NCBI RefSeq assembly: GCF_024734385.1
Contig: NZ_JANHAP010000006.1
Coordinates: forward strand, 186,001-250,000
Source of the DNA: Dasania sp. GY-MA-18
GTDB lineage: Bacteria > Pseudomonadota > Gammaproteobacteria > Pseudomonadales > Dasaniaceae
Direction: 5' to 3'
Length of the DNA: 64,000 bases
How positions within the stretch are numbered: position 1 is the first letter of the stretch; each line of letters opens with the position of its first letter. Shown here piece by piece: positions 51,562 to 61,739 of the stretch. A model generated the notes under the pieces. The model was not told the DNA's origin. It saw only the letters and a program-made list of their open reading frames with translations, and searched no databases. Position numbers and translations under genes: made by a program.

Positions 51562-52530
51562 TTAGGCCACCTGATTAACGGGGGTCAGTGCCGTTTGTTG
51601 GTTTAATACCGCTACTACATTATTCGCTACAGTTTGCGACATGGCGGTGTAGGCCTCGTCTTCAAAGTTGGCCAAGTGCGCGGTGAGGGCAATATTGTCG
51701 TAGCAAATATTATTGACCTCATCGGTGTAAACATCTAAACCCGCACCGTGTAACTCGCCATTATTTAAACGTTTTACCAGTGCAGCCTCATCGACTATGC
51801 CATCTCTGGCGGCGTTAATAAAAACGGCATTGCCTTTTACCAAGGCAATTTTCTCGGCACTGACTAAATTTTTGGTGGCTGCCATTAAGGGGATGTTGAC
51901 GCAAATAAAATCACTGCGTTGTAACAGCTCATCTAACTCTACTCTTTGTGCGCCCCATTCCTGGTCGGCTTGGCTATTGTTAATGGCATCGTAGTAAAGA
52001 ATCTGATTATCAAAACCTTTGTGCATCATCTTGGCTACCCGCGCACCTATGCGTCCTAGACCGACTATACCGCAGGTTTTATTGCGTATCGCCACACTGG
52101 TGGGGTTGAGAAAAGAGGGGTTAAGCTCTTGGCCAGAGCTTATGCGCTGATGGTGCAAGGTGGGTATGCGGCGCGCGACTGAAACTAATAGCGCGACGGT
52201 AGCTTCAGCGGTGGCATCAAAGGCCTGTTCCACCGGGGTGTTGGTAACAATAATGCCTTTAGCGGTGGCAGCCTCTAAATCGATATTAGAAAAACCTATG
52301 CCCATATTGGCGATGATTTTTAAACGCGGCGAGGCGGCTGCAAAAAATTCGGCATCTATATTGTCCTCGGTGTGAGTCAATATGGCGTCAGCTACGGCGG
52401 CCTGTTGCAGCAGTAAGTTGCGGGGGCAAACTTGGTCTTTTTCATACATGCTAAAGCTAATACCGGCATCGGCCAGTGTTTGCTTAACCATGTCAGTTTT
52501 ATACGTTACGCGGGTTAAAAACGCTTTCAT
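51562..52530 (-). CDS. D-isomer-specific 2-hydroxyacid dehydrogenase
   Basis: A 322-residue NAD(P)-dependent dehydrogenase reducing a 2-oxo acid. The Rossmann signature CGIVGLGRIGARVAKMM lies near 148-164. The catalytic Arg is in FINAARDGIVDE near 234, the Glu in LDVYTDEVNN near 262, and the His in LTAHLANFEDEA near 281. Glyoxylate and hydroxypyruvate reductases are the closest recognisable types. It lies 92 bases after the AruI-like decarboxylase gene on the same strand, so it might act on the same 2-oxo acid (for example 2-ketoarginine), but this is only positional inference. Confidence 0.88.
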   Translation of the reverse strand: MKAFLTRVTYKTDMVKQTLADAGISFSMYEKDQVCPRNLLLQQAAVADAILTHTEDNIDAEFFAAASPRLKIIANMGIGFSNIDLEAATAKGIIVTNTPVEQAFDATAEATVALLVSVARRIPTLHHQRISSGQELNPSFLNPTSVAIRNKTCGIVGLGRIGARVAKMMHKGFDNQILYYDAINNSQADQEWGAQRVELDELLQRSDFICVNIPLMAATKNLVSAEKIALVKGNAVFINAARDGIVDEAALVKRLNNGELHGAGLDVYTDEVNNICYDNIALTAHLANFEDEAYTAMSQTVANNVVAVLNQQTALTPVNQVA

Positions 52531-52622
52531 AGTAGGGCTCCGTTATACGCATTGTTTATGCGGCGCAGTAATAAGGGCGCAGTACTTGGCTGCGCCCCAT
52601 TTTTTTAAGTTTGGGAACAGGG

Positions 52623-54206
52623 TTATAGAAAATCTTTTTCCATCACTTCAATAATGGTGGGGATGTTTTGCTGCTGTGCTTGCTGTAGGTGGCCAATCAA
52701 ACTCTCTAAGTTTTCCGCGCGGTAAGCGGGGCAGCCGTAACCTTGGGCGATAGTGAGAAAGTCAGGGGTGTAAATATCACAGGCTATGGGTTGCATGCCC
52801 GCCTCTTCAAAGTTTTGGGCAATCATTTCGTAGCGTTGGTTGTTCCAAATAACTACCGCTACCGGGATCTCCGCTTCCACCGCGCTGGCTAATTCATTAA
52901 TGGTAAATTGCAAACCACCGTCACCGATTAAACACACTACCGGTAACTCGGGTTTTGCTAATTTGGCACCAAAGGCGGCGGGCAGGGCGTGGCCTAAAGT
53001 ACCGTAACCAGTGGCAGCAGAGGCAAAACTGCGAGGCTGCGGCGCGTCATACTGGGCGCCGGCAAAATAGGCGGGTTGGGTGGAATCACCTATCACTACG
53101 GCCTTGGGCAGTGCTTGCTGCAGGCTATCTAAAAAGCGCTGGTAACCGGGATGGTCCAGTGCTTTGAGTTGTGTACGTAAGGTGGCGGTGCGATCAGCTC
53201 CTTGCCTATGGGCGGGGTTAATCAGCGGCAATAGCGCCGCGCTGGCCAAGGCGGCATCAGCTTGTATGGCTATCTCGGGGCGGGCGTTGCGGCTAAGTTG
53301 AGCGGCCTCTATATCTATGCGTATTAACTTGGCTTGGCCCAAGCTAAATTGGCCATTAAAGAAAAAGTCGTAATCAGTTTCGGCCAGCTCTGTACCTATG
53401 GCCAAAATTACATCGGCGGCTTGGTAGAGATCGCGTATAGGCTGGTAAGAGGGGCTGCTACCCACATGCAGAGGATGGTCGGCGGGCAGTATGCCTTTGG
53501 CGTTGTGAGTGGTGGTTACCGGCGCGTCTATTTTAGTGGCCAGCTCGCGTATTAATTCTGCGGCATCGGCGGCACCGCCGCCCAGCGCGATGACCGGATT
53601 TTGCGCTTGATTTAATAAGTCGGCGGCTTGTTGTAATTGCACAGGCGAGGCAGCGGGGCGGCTGGGTAGTGGCCATAGCTCCATATCAACATGGTCGGCA
53701 TTGGCGGTGATAACATCCAGCGGCATAGAGATATGCACGGGGCCGGGGCGCTCGCTATTAAAAATGGCAAAGGCGCGGGCGATAACCTTGGGCAGCTCAT
53801 CGGGGCGGGCCAAGGTGTGGCTCCATACACTGCACTCGGCCATGGCGGCCTGCAGGTTGCGAGTTTCGTGTAAGCGGCCTTCGCCTAAGCCTTTTTCCCA
53901 GCTATTGTTATCGGCGGAGATTACCAGCATGGGGATGGAGTCTTGCTTGGCCTGGCCCATGGCCGTACCTATGTTATAGCCGCCGGGGCCGGACACGGTA
54001 ATACATACTGCGGGCTTGCCGGTGACGCGGGCGTAACCATCAGCCATAAATCCTGCGCCTTGTTCGTGGCGTGGGCTAACATGACGTATAGGGGTTTGTG
54101 GCAGACCACGGTATAGCTCTATGGTGTGGGTGCCGGGGATGCCAAAGGCGGTGTCTATGCCATAGGCCGATATCAGTTTTATAAGTTGTTCGCCGCAGGT
54201 AGCCAT
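52623..54206 (-). CDS. Thiamine-diphosphate 2-oxo acid decarboxylase (AruI-like)
   Basis: A 527-residue ThDP enzyme of the acetolactate-synthase-like family. GIDTAFGIPGTHTIELYRGL and the catalytic Glu in SPRHEQGAGFMADGYAR near 47 start the PYR domain. The central domain has NPVIALGGGAADAAELI, and the PP domain the ThDP site CLIGDGGLQFTINELASAVEAEIPVAVVIWNNQRYEMI near 410. Overall it resembles AruI, 5-guanidino-2-oxopentanoate decarboxylase of the arginine transaminase pathway. A broader 2-oxo acid decarboxylase activity cannot be excluded. The downstream neighbour is a hydroxyacid dehydrogenase; no arginine-pyruvate transaminase gene is adjacent. Confidence 0.85.
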   Translation of the reverse strand: MATCGEQLIKLISAYGIDTAFGIPGTHTIELYRGLPQTPIRHVSPRHEQGAGFMADGYARVTGKPAVCITVSGPGGYNIGTAMGQAKQDSIPMLVISADNNSWEKGLGEGRLHETRNLQAAMAECSVWSHTLARPDELPKVIARAFAIFNSERPGPVHISMPLDVITANADHVDMELWPLPSRPAASPVQLQQAADLLNQAQNPVIALGGGAADAAELIRELATKIDAPVTTTHNAKGILPADHPLHVGSSPSYQPIRDLYQAADVILAIGTELAETDYDFFFNGQFSLGQAKLIRIDIEAAQLSRNARPEIAIQADAALASAALLPLINPAHRQGADRTATLRTQLKALDHPGYQRFLDSLQQALPKAVVIGDSTQPAYFAGAQYDAPQPRSFASAATGYGTLGHALPAAFGAKLAKPELPVVCLIGDGGLQFTINELASAVEAEIPVAVVIWNNQRYEMIAQNFEEAGMQPIACDIYTPDFLTIAQGYGCPAYRAENLESLIGHLQQAQQQNIPTIIEVMEKDFL

Positions 54207-54450
54207 GTTGAAACCTCAGTTGATGAGTGGATTTGCGGCCATAGTAGAAATTTTGTGGGGCCTGCGAAAACGACTTATTTCTATTAGGTCATTCCGTAAA
54301 CTCATTAACTATAGGGTTGGAAAAATGGAGGCAGAAAAATAGGGCCAGAAAAAATAGCGCGACAAAAAAGAATCCCTAAACAGCGGCTTAGTATTACCAA
54401 AACTGAGGGCTTGAACGTCTTAGTAGGTAGAACGTTATGTTGGAGCAATT

Positions 54451-55023
54451 GTGAAGCGAAAACAGCCCGAGCCATGGGCAGGCAAAACCGCCCGGCCCGA
54501 GACTCAACACAGTGATAGCGAGGCTGAACAACAGCTAGAGGTATCCACCCTATTTAGTGAGCACAATGAAGCATTGGTGCGCTATTTGTCTGTGCGCCTT
54601 AGTAACTCACAAGAGGCAGCAGAGGTCGCGCAAGAGGCTTATATACGCCTGCTTAGCTTAGATAAGCCCGACACCGTGAGTTATCTGCGGGCCTTTTTGT
54701 ATAAAACCGCGGATAATATCGCCATAGATCGCTTGCGCAGACGCCAGCGCACCGAAGCGATATTTGATAGCGACGAGTCTGAAGGCGAAAGCCGCAGCGA
54801 AGTACAAAACCCCGAGCGACAGCTAAGTGCTAAGCAGTCCATAGCGCAATTGCGCAGCTATGTGGCTGAGCTGCCACCCAAATGCCAAAAAGCGTTTGTT
54901 ATGTATAAATTTCAGGAGTGCGAGTACGCAGAGATAGCCGAGGCCATGGGCCTAAGCGAAAATATGATTCGTAAATATGTGCTGCGAGCGTTAGCGCATC
55001 TGAAAGAGCGGATGGCACAATGA
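54451..55023 (+). CDS. ECF sigma factor (FecI-like)
   Basis: A 190-residue RNA polymerase sigma factor. Region 2 is visible as LFSEHNEALVRYLSVRLSNSQEAAEVAQEAYIRLLSL and ADNIAIDRLRRRQR (about 37-95), region 4 as LPPKCQKAFVMYKFQECEYAEIAEAMGLSENMIRKYVLRALAHLKERM (about 140-188). An N-terminal 30-residue charged extension is unusual. The start is GTG at 54451 with GGAGCAATT upstream. It is followed by a FecR-type anti-sigma gene and an STN-domain TonB receptor, the classical cell-surface signalling order. Confidence 0.92.
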   Translation: MKRKQPEPWAGKTARPETQHSDSEAEQQLEVSTLFSEHNEALVRYLSVRLSNSQEAAEVAQEAYIRLLSLDKPDTVSYLRAFLYKTADNIAIDRLRRRQRTEAIFDSDESEGESRSEVQNPERQLSAKQSIAQLRSYVAELPPKCQKAFVMYKFQECEYAEIAEAMGLSENMIRKYVLRALAHLKERMAQ

Positions 55024-55097
55024 GGTGCCAGCCAAAAAATCTAATAGTGCCAGCTGGCCCATCCAACAGGTCGATAGGGTAAGAGTGTAGTGAGGTT

Positions 55098-56240
55098 ATG
55101 AATACAGATTTGAGCGTGTCTAAGGGAGCGGCGACACGAGTCGAAACCGAAGCCAACGAGTGGTTCTTGCGTATACGCGAGGGCGGCTTAAGCTCGCAGG
55201 AGCACAATGCCTGGAGCCGTTGGATGACTAAAGATGCAGCCCATGAGCAAGCCTTCCAAGAGGTAGAGCAATTGTGGGCAGAACTTAGCGATTTGGCAGA
55301 CATTGGCTTGCCAACAGAGGCCGAATTGGCTGCCGATGATTATCAGGGTGATATGCCCATTAGCCAGTGGTTGCAGCAGCAATCCGATGAGCAGCCAGCC
55401 ATTCAGCAGCAGGGCCGAGAAACGCGCAGCCTGAGCTTGTGGCAGCAGCTGCTTAACGGCTCCCCCCTGCAATATGCCATGTCAGCGGCGGCCAGTGTGT
55501 TATTGCTAGGCTTTATTGTGCTGATGAACCTGGGGCAAAACACGGGCAAAGTGCCCAGTGTTGAGAGCTTTCAAACCGGCCATGGCCAGCACAAGCAAGT
55601 GGCCCTAGCTGATGGCAGTGTGATAGAGCTGGGGGCGGAGTCCATCTTAACCGTAAGCTATCAAGCCGACAGCCGCGACGTTAATTTGGTGAGTGGTGAG
55701 GCCTACTTTAAAGTTGCCAGTGATAAAACTCGCCCCTTTACCGTGCAAACCGGCAGTGGTTTTGTGCAGGTAGTGGGCACGGCTTTTAATATCGACAGGG
55801 ATGATAGCAGCAGCACCATCACTGTGTTGGAAGGCCATGTTCGGGTAGCCAGCCAGCGCCAGGCTTTGGTCGATAGCTTAGCCCGCAAGCAAGCAGTAGG
55901 TCAGCATGTTGCCGAGCTATTAGCGGGTGATCAATTGGTAGTAGACGGTAATGGGGTCTTGGGCCAGGTGCAAAAAGTCGATGCCAGTGCCAGTATTTCT
56001 TGGCGCGAAGGGCTGTTGGTATTCGTGAAGCAGCCCATGGGTGATGTGATTAGTGAGCTTAACCGCTACAGCAAACAGCGCATTATTTTGGCTAACGCCT
56101 CTATCAGCAACATTGACTTTACCGGCACTGTCGACAAAACTCGCATAGCCGAATGGTTGGTGGGGCTGGAAAAAGCCTACCCTATACGGGTGTCTATTAT
56201 TGATGAAAAAACCGTACTGCTGTTTGATAAAACCTTATAA
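55098..56240 (+). CDS. FecR-family anti-sigma/signal transducer
   Basis: A 380-residue inner-membrane protein. The cytosolic N-terminal DUF4880 domain (about 15-60, EANEWFLRIREGGLSSQEHNAWSRWM) binds the sigma factor, a single helix spans about 128-148 (SAAASVLLLGFIVLMN), and the periplasmic FecR domain (about 160-265, VALADGSVIELGAESILTVSY) is followed by an STN-like C-terminus (about 300-380, QPMGDVISELNRYSKQRIIL). It relays receptor occupancy to the ECF sigma factor. It lies 74 bases after the sigma gene. Confidence 0.93.
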   Translation: MNTDLSVSKGAATRVETEANEWFLRIREGGLSSQEHNAWSRWMTKDAAHEQAFQEVEQLWAELSDLADIGLPTEAELAADDYQGDMPISQWLQQQSDEQPAIQQQGRETRSLSLWQQLLNGSPLQYAMSAAASVLLLGFIVLMNLGQNTGKVPSVESFQTGHGQHKQVALADGSVIELGAESILTVSYQADSRDVNLVSGEAYFKVASDKTRPFTVQTGSGFVQVVGTAFNIDRDDSSSTITVLEGHVRVASQRQALVDSLARKQAVGQHVAELLAGDQLVVDGNGVLGQVQKVDASASISWREGLLVFVKQPMGDVISELNRYSKQRIILANASISNIDFTGTVDKTRIAEWLVGLEKAYPIRVSIIDEKTVLLFDKTL

Positions 56241-56443
56241 CAGCGCCAGCGGTTTATAGCTGGCGCACAAACAACTATTGAGAATAAGCCCCCTAGGGGG
56301 CCATAATAATAAAATGCTTAGCTCCCCACTTAGTGCTCCTGGGGTTGCGATACACCTTTTTCGCTGCCGCAGTAAAATTAAAGCCAAGCAAACCACAGGG
56401 AATTGTTGCCTGCACTCGATGGCTGTAGTCGAGTCTGTTGCGC

Positions 56444-59047
56444 ATGGATAAAGCCGTTGCTGGTAAGCCCCTAGCAAGTTACGCCTGTGCGTTGCTATGG
56501 CTGTGTTGCGCCTTTTTTTCTAGTTCGGTTATGGCTGACGCTTTAGTTAACGCTATCGACACCTCCCCAGCCAAGCCTAAAGCTTCGATAAAATCTTTTA
56601 ACTTGCCTGCGCAATCACTAGCGACTGCGCTATTAGCTTTTTCCAAGCAGGCCGGTGTGCAGCTAATACTTCCGCAAGCGGCTATGCCTGAGCATAGTAC
56701 GGTGACTTATGAGGGGGATTACCCGCCGTTGCAGTTGCTGGCGCAGTTGTTAGAGGGTAGTGGCCTAAGCTATGAGCTTAGCGGTGAGCATACGGTGGTG
56801 ATACAGGCTATCGCCCAGCCCAGTACTGAGCAAATGGCGCAGCCTATAGAAGAGATATTAGTTACCGCCCGCAAACGCCGGCAGCGGCCAGAGCAGGTGA
56901 GTGTGGCCCTTAGCGTATTTGATGGCGGCGCTATTACCAACTTGGGTATAGCCAACCCCGAGCGCTTGGCGGCACAAGTACCTTCCATGACGGTTAAAAG
57001 CCCCTATGCCACCAGCAATCCCGTATTTACTATACGCGGCATAGGCTATAACAGCTTTACCTCCAATATGAGCAGCACCATAGGCTTTTATGTGGATGAC
57101 CTTTACCTCAATAGCAGCAGCCTATTAAGTTTTGACCTATACGACATAGAGCGGGTAGAGGTATTGCGCGGGCCACAGGGTACGCTGTTTGGGCGCAATA
57201 CCTTGGGTGGTGCCATAGGGGTGGTAACACGCAAGCCCAGGCAGACCTTTGATGGCTACCTGCGAGTGGATAAAGGCAACTACCAATACACCGCGCTGCA
57301 GGGGGCCGTAGGTGGTGGTTTGACTGAGCAGCTGGCGGGGCGTTTTTCGTTTAATAGCCGCCGCCAGCAGCAGGGCTTTTATGAAAATAGCCTCAATGGC
57401 CGCAACCACGGTGAGGTGGATATTAACTCTTGGCGGGCGTCCCTGCTGTGGGCACCCGATGAAAAGCTCAGCGTTTATGCCAAGGTCTACGCCTTAAAAG
57501 ATCGATCCGAGCAGTGGCATTACGATGTGCTGGGTACCCGTGACCCCAATCAGCCTAGCCAATCGCCACTATTGGGCGAGGTGTACGAGCAGCCCTGCCA
57601 AGCTTGGTTGCAGGACGATTTAGCGGGCTTGCAGCAATCCTGCGTCAATATCAAAGGCTATCAAGATACGGATGGTGACCCTTATAAGGGGCGCTTTAGC
57701 CTGGACCCCATAGTAGAGTCCGATACCCGTGGTGGCGTGCTGCAGGTGAACTGGCAGCTGCCCTTTGCCGAGCTGCAATCTATCACCGGTTATCAGGACT
57801 TTGAAAAGCTATTGGAGGAGGAGTTTGACGCCTCACCGCTGTTGCTGGGCGACAATATACTCAATGATGATATAGGTATTTATTCACAGGAGCTGCGCCT
57901 GGTTTCGCAAAGCGATAGCGCCTTTGAGTGGATAGTGGGGGCCATATACAGCGATGAAGATATCGCCGCCTCGGTGCTTACCTCAGGCCGTGATCGCTGG
58001 GGCACCGATATACTGGTGGACTACCGGCAAAAAACCATTAACCAAGCGCTGTTTAGTCATGTTGAATGGAGCCTAAACTCGCGCTGGCGGGCGCTGGCGG
58101 GGCTGCGTTACAGCCACGATCAAATAGATTTTAAGGGTACTACCCAAAACCTAGACCCATACAATAATGGCACGGTAGAAGTGCTTACCGTGCCGGTAGC
58201 GCCGGGGGTGGTAACGGCCACCGACAACAGCATTAGCTACGGCTCTTGGTCGGGTAAGTTGGGTTTGGATTATCAGGCCAGCGACCACTGGCTGTGGTAT
58301 GGCAATATCAGCCAAGCCTATAAAAGCGGCGGTTTTACCGGTTATTGGGTGATATTGCCAGAAGACGGCGAGCCCTATGATGAAGAGACCCTAACCGCCT
58401 ATGAGCTAGGCCTTAAATGGCAGTTGCCTGCCTGGCATATGGTGGCCAGTGCAGCCTTGTATTACTACGACTACCGCGACTTACAGCAAGTTTCCTCAAC
58501 AGCGGCAGGCACGTTTTTAATCTCTAATGCTGGCGATATACGCTCTCGCGGTTTAGAGGGGGAGCTGAACTGGCAGCCCAGTAGCCGAGTCAATATGGTG
58601 TTGGGGGCCAGTTATATAGATGCGACCTATTACGATACCCAGAACAGCGAGCTGCAGCAGGCCGATACTCGCGGCGAAGGCCTGCAAGACTTAACCGGCA
58701 ATGTCCCGGTCAATACCCCGGAATGGGCCATGAATATCGCCCTAGATTATCGGCTGCCCTTGGATCACGGCCTGTCGCTGACCTTCTCTACCGATGCGGC
58801 CTACCAAAGCAAGGTTTATTTAGCCTTGGACAATTTAGAGGTTAAAAGCCAAGAGGCCTACTGGATATATAACGGCAGCATAGTGCTGGCGGGGCCAGAG
58901 GAGCATTGGCAGCTATCCCTGTGGGGCCGCAATTTAGCCGATAAAACGTATCATACCGAGGCCTTTTCCTCGAAAAGTTCAGGTTTATTAATGCGGGTGG
59001 TTGCACCGCCCAGGAGCTATGGTGTGGCCCTGAGTTACCAATGGTAG
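56444..59047 (+). CDS. TonB-dependent receptor with STN signalling domain
   Basis: An outer-membrane receptor of 867 residues. Signal peptide to about residue 32 (core LLWLCCAFFSSSVMADA). STN domain about 50-120 (FNLPAQSLATALLAFSKQAGVQLILP), which contacts the FecR-type protein. TonB box region EEILVTARKRRQRPEQV, plug with IRGIGYNSFTSNMSSTIGFYVDDLY and IERVEVLRGPQGTLFGRNTLGG, then the barrel ending in YGVALSYQW with a terminal aromatic residue. It is transducer-type, so it induces its own uptake genes through the sigma/anti-sigma pair. The ligand is unknown; the plug resembles the FyuA/Iron complex-type but also many carbohydrate receptors. The start is ATG 56444; a TTG at 56438 would add two residues. 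Confidence 0.9.
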   Translation: MDKAVAGKPLASYACALLWLCCAFFSSSVMADALVNAIDTSPAKPKASIKSFNLPAQSLATALLAFSKQAGVQLILPQAAMPEHSTVTYEGDYPPLQLLAQLLEGSGLSYELSGEHTVVIQAIAQPSTEQMAQPIEEILVTARKRRQRPEQVSVALSVFDGGAITNLGIANPERLAAQVPSMTVKSPYATSNPVFTIRGIGYNSFTSNMSSTIGFYVDDLYLNSSSLLSFDLYDIERVEVLRGPQGTLFGRNTLGGAIGVVTRKPRQTFDGYLRVDKGNYQYTALQGAVGGGLTEQLAGRFSFNSRRQQQGFYENSLNGRNHGEVDINSWRASLLWAPDEKLSVYAKVYALKDRSEQWHYDVLGTRDPNQPSQSPLLGEVYEQPCQAWLQDDLAGLQQSCVNIKGYQDTDGDPYKGRFSLDPIVESDTRGGVLQVNWQLPFAELQSITGYQDFEKLLEEEFDASPLLLGDNILNDDIGIYSQELRLVSQSDSAFEWIVGAIYSDEDIAASVLTSGRDRWGTDILVDYRQKTINQALFSHVEWSLNSRWRALAGLRYSHDQIDFKGTTQNLDPYNNGTVEVLTVPVAPGVVTATDNSISYGSWSGKLGLDYQASDHWLWYGNISQAYKSGGFTGYWVILPEDGEPYDEETLTAYELGLKWQLPAWHMVASAALYYYDYRDLQQVSSTAAGTFLISNAGDIRSRGLEGELNWQPSSRVNMVLGASYIDATYYDTQNSELQQADTRGEGLQDLTGNVPVNTPEWAMNIALDYRLPLDHGLSLTFSTDAAYQSKVYLALDNLEVKSQEAYWIYNGSIVLAGPEEHWQLSLWGRNLADKTYHTEAFSSKSSGLLMRVVAPPRSYGVALSYQW

Positions 59048-59250
59048 GTATTTGAAATAATTCATTTTTCTATATTAAACAATAGCAACTGCTTATATTT
59101 TTTGCGGCGCTAGTGCAGGCCTTGCCATGGCCATCCATCTTAAAATCTAGACTTTTTTTCATTTTTTTATTCACAAATCGAAAAGCCTGTTCGTCTTAGG
59201 GTTAAGTAGCAAGTTTATCTTTGTGAATAATAATGAGGAGATGTTAGCCC

Positions 59251-61617
59251 ATGCTTAAGCAGCAGCAATTCAAGAAAAAAGCGCTCAGTTTATTAATACC
59301 TGTAGTGTCTATGTCGGCCCCCAGCCTAGTACAGGCGCAAGGCTCAGTTTTGCAGTTAGAGGAAATGGTTATTACCTCTAGCCGCCGCGACTCTACCGTG
59401 ATGGATATCCCATCTAACATCAGCGCGGTAGGTGGCGAAGCTTTAGAGAAAGCAGGCATCACTGACTTTTCTAAATTAACTCGTAATATCCCCGGACTTT
59501 CTTTTAGCGACACTGGCCCGCGTAACAACGGTATTAGTGGCGGCTTAATTATGCGCGGCATGAACGCGCAAGCGGGCGGCTTTGAAGATTTTTATCGCTC
59601 TTCTGACCCAGCGGTTTCTACCTACATAGGTGAAACACCTTTATTCGTAAACTTAAACATGCGCGATATAAACCGCGTAGAAGTGTTGCGTGGCCCACAG
59701 GGTACTTTATACGGCTCTGGTTCTTTGGGTGGCACCGTGCGCTACATACAAAACAAGCCCAGCATGGAAGCTTTTGAAGCGCATGTGTCGGCTAAAGTGG
59801 CGCAAACTTCAGGTGCCGGTGATATCAATACCGATACCGAGTTTATGATTAACCTGCCTATCTCTGACAACATGGCAGTACGCGCCGTGGGTGCCTATGT
59901 GGATAACAGCGGTTTTATCGACGCCAACCGATTAGAGGGCCTAGATGCTAACGGCCAACCTACTGGCGTGTTAAGCAGCAAAAAAGATATTAACGGCAAC
60001 ACCGTTGAATATGCCCGTTTAGGTTTTGTGTGGGATATTAGCGACAGCGTAGGTTTAGAGTTTAACCACCAAATTCAATCCGATGATGTCGATGGCCGCC
60101 AAGCCTATTCCGCTAGCGAAGGCGATTTTGTTTCGGGTGTTAAACGCCTAGAGCCTTTTAGCCGCGATGTGCGTATTAGCTCTTTAGATATACAGGCCGA
60201 TGTGGGTTTTGCCACGGTTTCGTCTTCTAGCTCTTACTATCGCAACGAAGCTGAAAGTACTTACGACCAGAGCTACAACTATGCAGCGCAAGGTTTTTGG
60301 GCCTACTACGATGGCGTACCCAGAAACTTTGTTACCGGCGTGAAAGAATTTGAAACCGATGCCTTTGTACAAGAAGTACGTTTAGTGTCTAACACGGAAA
60401 GTGATTTTGATTGGGTAGTGGGTGCTTATTACTCTTCCTGGAATGGTTCGGCAGATGCCGCTGATTATATACATGGCATAGATAATTTTTACGCCATTAC
60501 CAATCCGCAAGCGCCAGACTTGGGTTACACCAATATTCAAAAAGACAACTTTAAAGATAAGGCCGTTTTTGGTGAGTTGACTTACCACGTTACCGAAGCT
60601 TGGCAAATGACCTTTGGTGCGCGCTTCTTCGATCAAACCTTTGAAAGTAGCCAGACTATTACCCTACCTCCCTGTGGTGTGTTCTGTGGCGAAGGCCCCA
60701 CCGGTTTGAGTGGTGGTACCGCTGAGCAAGATTTTGAAGATGAAATCTTTAAATTTAACACCTCTTATGATTTCTCAGAAACCATGATGGTGTTTATGAC
60801 TTGGGCCGAAGGTTTCCGCCACGGTGGCTCTAACGGTCTACCTATTGATGACCCCAACACCGTAGCCGTAGAGGGTGGTATATTTGCCAACCATGCCAGC
60901 CTAATGACTTTTGATGCGGATAAGGCAACTAACCTAGAAGTGGGTTTTAAAGGCCGTTTCTTTGATAATCATTTAGAAATGTCGGGTGCTATATTCACTA
61001 TAGACTGGGACGACAACCAAGTGCTGCAGCGCGCGCAGGGCGGTTTCCCCATAGTGTATAACTTGGGTGAGTCGAAAACGACTGGCTTAGAGTTAGAGAT
61101 AAAATCGCACTTTACTGAAAACCTATCGTTGTCATTAGGCTATGCTTATGTAAACGCTGAAACCTCTAAAGATTTCTCAGGTTTACCTGATAGAGCTGGT
61201 AACCCCACTTTAATCATAGAGAAGGGCTCTGAGCTGCCTGGTGTTCCCAAAAGCACCTTTACGGCTGCCTTAGACTATTCGTATATGATGGACAACGGGG
61301 TGGAGCTGGCTTATCGTTTAGGCGGTTTTTACAAAGACAGCTTTGGTACCGACTTTAACAAAAGCAGTATTTACTATGATGAGGTAGATTCGCAGGTCAT
61401 TATTGATACCTCACTAGTTGCTTATGTAGATCAGTGGCAGTTTACGCTTTCTGTTGATAACCTGTTCGACTCAGACGACTCGACTTTAGAGTTGGGTAAC
61501 GCCTTCTACCAGCAGTATGCAGGCCAACCCGATGCCACTGGTCGTAACCAGGCGGGTGATGCCAGCTATGTGGTACGCCCACGTACGGTTGGTGTAGGTG
61601 TGAAATACACCTTCTAA
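59251..61617 (+). CDS. TonB-dependent receptor
   Basis: A 788-residue outer-membrane receptor without an STN domain. Signal peptide MLKQQQFKKKALSLLIPVVS to about residue 31. TonB box LEEMVITSSRR, plug with MRGMNAQAGGFEDFYRSSDP and VEVLRGPQGTLYGSGSLGGTVRYIQNKP, then the barrel ending in VGVGVKYTF. The sequence belongs to the large group of environmental receptors with unknown ligands. It starts 203 bases after the signalling receptor and is followed, past a terminator, by a YjiH-type permease gene, a plausible inner-membrane partner for the same ligand. Confidence 0.9.
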   Translation: MLKQQQFKKKALSLLIPVVSMSAPSLVQAQGSVLQLEEMVITSSRRDSTVMDIPSNISAVGGEALEKAGITDFSKLTRNIPGLSFSDTGPRNNGISGGLIMRGMNAQAGGFEDFYRSSDPAVSTYIGETPLFVNLNMRDINRVEVLRGPQGTLYGSGSLGGTVRYIQNKPSMEAFEAHVSAKVAQTSGAGDINTDTEFMINLPISDNMAVRAVGAYVDNSGFIDANRLEGLDANGQPTGVLSSKKDINGNTVEYARLGFVWDISDSVGLEFNHQIQSDDVDGRQAYSASEGDFVSGVKRLEPFSRDVRISSLDIQADVGFATVSSSSSYYRNEAESTYDQSYNYAAQGFWAYYDGVPRNFVTGVKEFETDAFVQEVRLVSNTESDFDWVVGAYYSSWNGSADAADYIHGIDNFYAITNPQAPDLGYTNIQKDNFKDKAVFGELTYHVTEAWQMTFGARFFDQTFESSQTITLPPCGVFCGEGPTGLSGGTAEQDFEDEIFKFNTSYDFSETMMVFMTWAEGFRHGGSNGLPIDDPNTVAVEGGIFANHASLMTFDADKATNLEVGFKGRFFDNHLEMSGAIFTIDWDDNQVLQRAQGGFPIVYNLGESKTTGLELEIKSHFTENLSLSLGYAYVNAETSKDFSGLPDRAGNPTLIIEKGSELPGVPKSTFTAALDYSYMMDNGVELAYRLGGFYKDSFGTDFNKSSIYYDEVDSQVIIDTSLVAYVDQWQFTLSVDNLFDSDDSTLELGNAFYQQYAGQPDATGRNQAGDASYVVRPRTVGVGVKYTF

Positions 61618-61631
61618 ACATTGCTAGTATT

Positions 61632-61669
61632 AATAAACAATAAGGGCTGTAAGGCCCTTATTGTTTATT
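61632..61669. terminator. Terminator between TonB receptor and YjiH genes
   Basis: A perfect 16-base stem AATAAACAATAAGGGC / GCCCTTATTGTTTATT with a six-base loop. The lower stem is A/T-rich and supplies the U tract in both directions. It lies 15 bases after the receptor stop, so the downstream permease probably has its own promoter or relies on read-through. Confidence 0.8.
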
Positions 61670-61739
61670 GAGTCCGTATGAATTTTATTACCAAGTTTTT
61701 TACAAACCTGGTTAAGTATAAAAAAGAAAGTGAGTAAGC

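Noticed and set aside
56243-56266. GCGCCAGC / GCTGGCGC hairpin after the FecR gene as a terminator
   Set aside because: An eight-base stem exists but no T run follows, so it is too weak to call, though partial attenuation before the receptor gene is possible.
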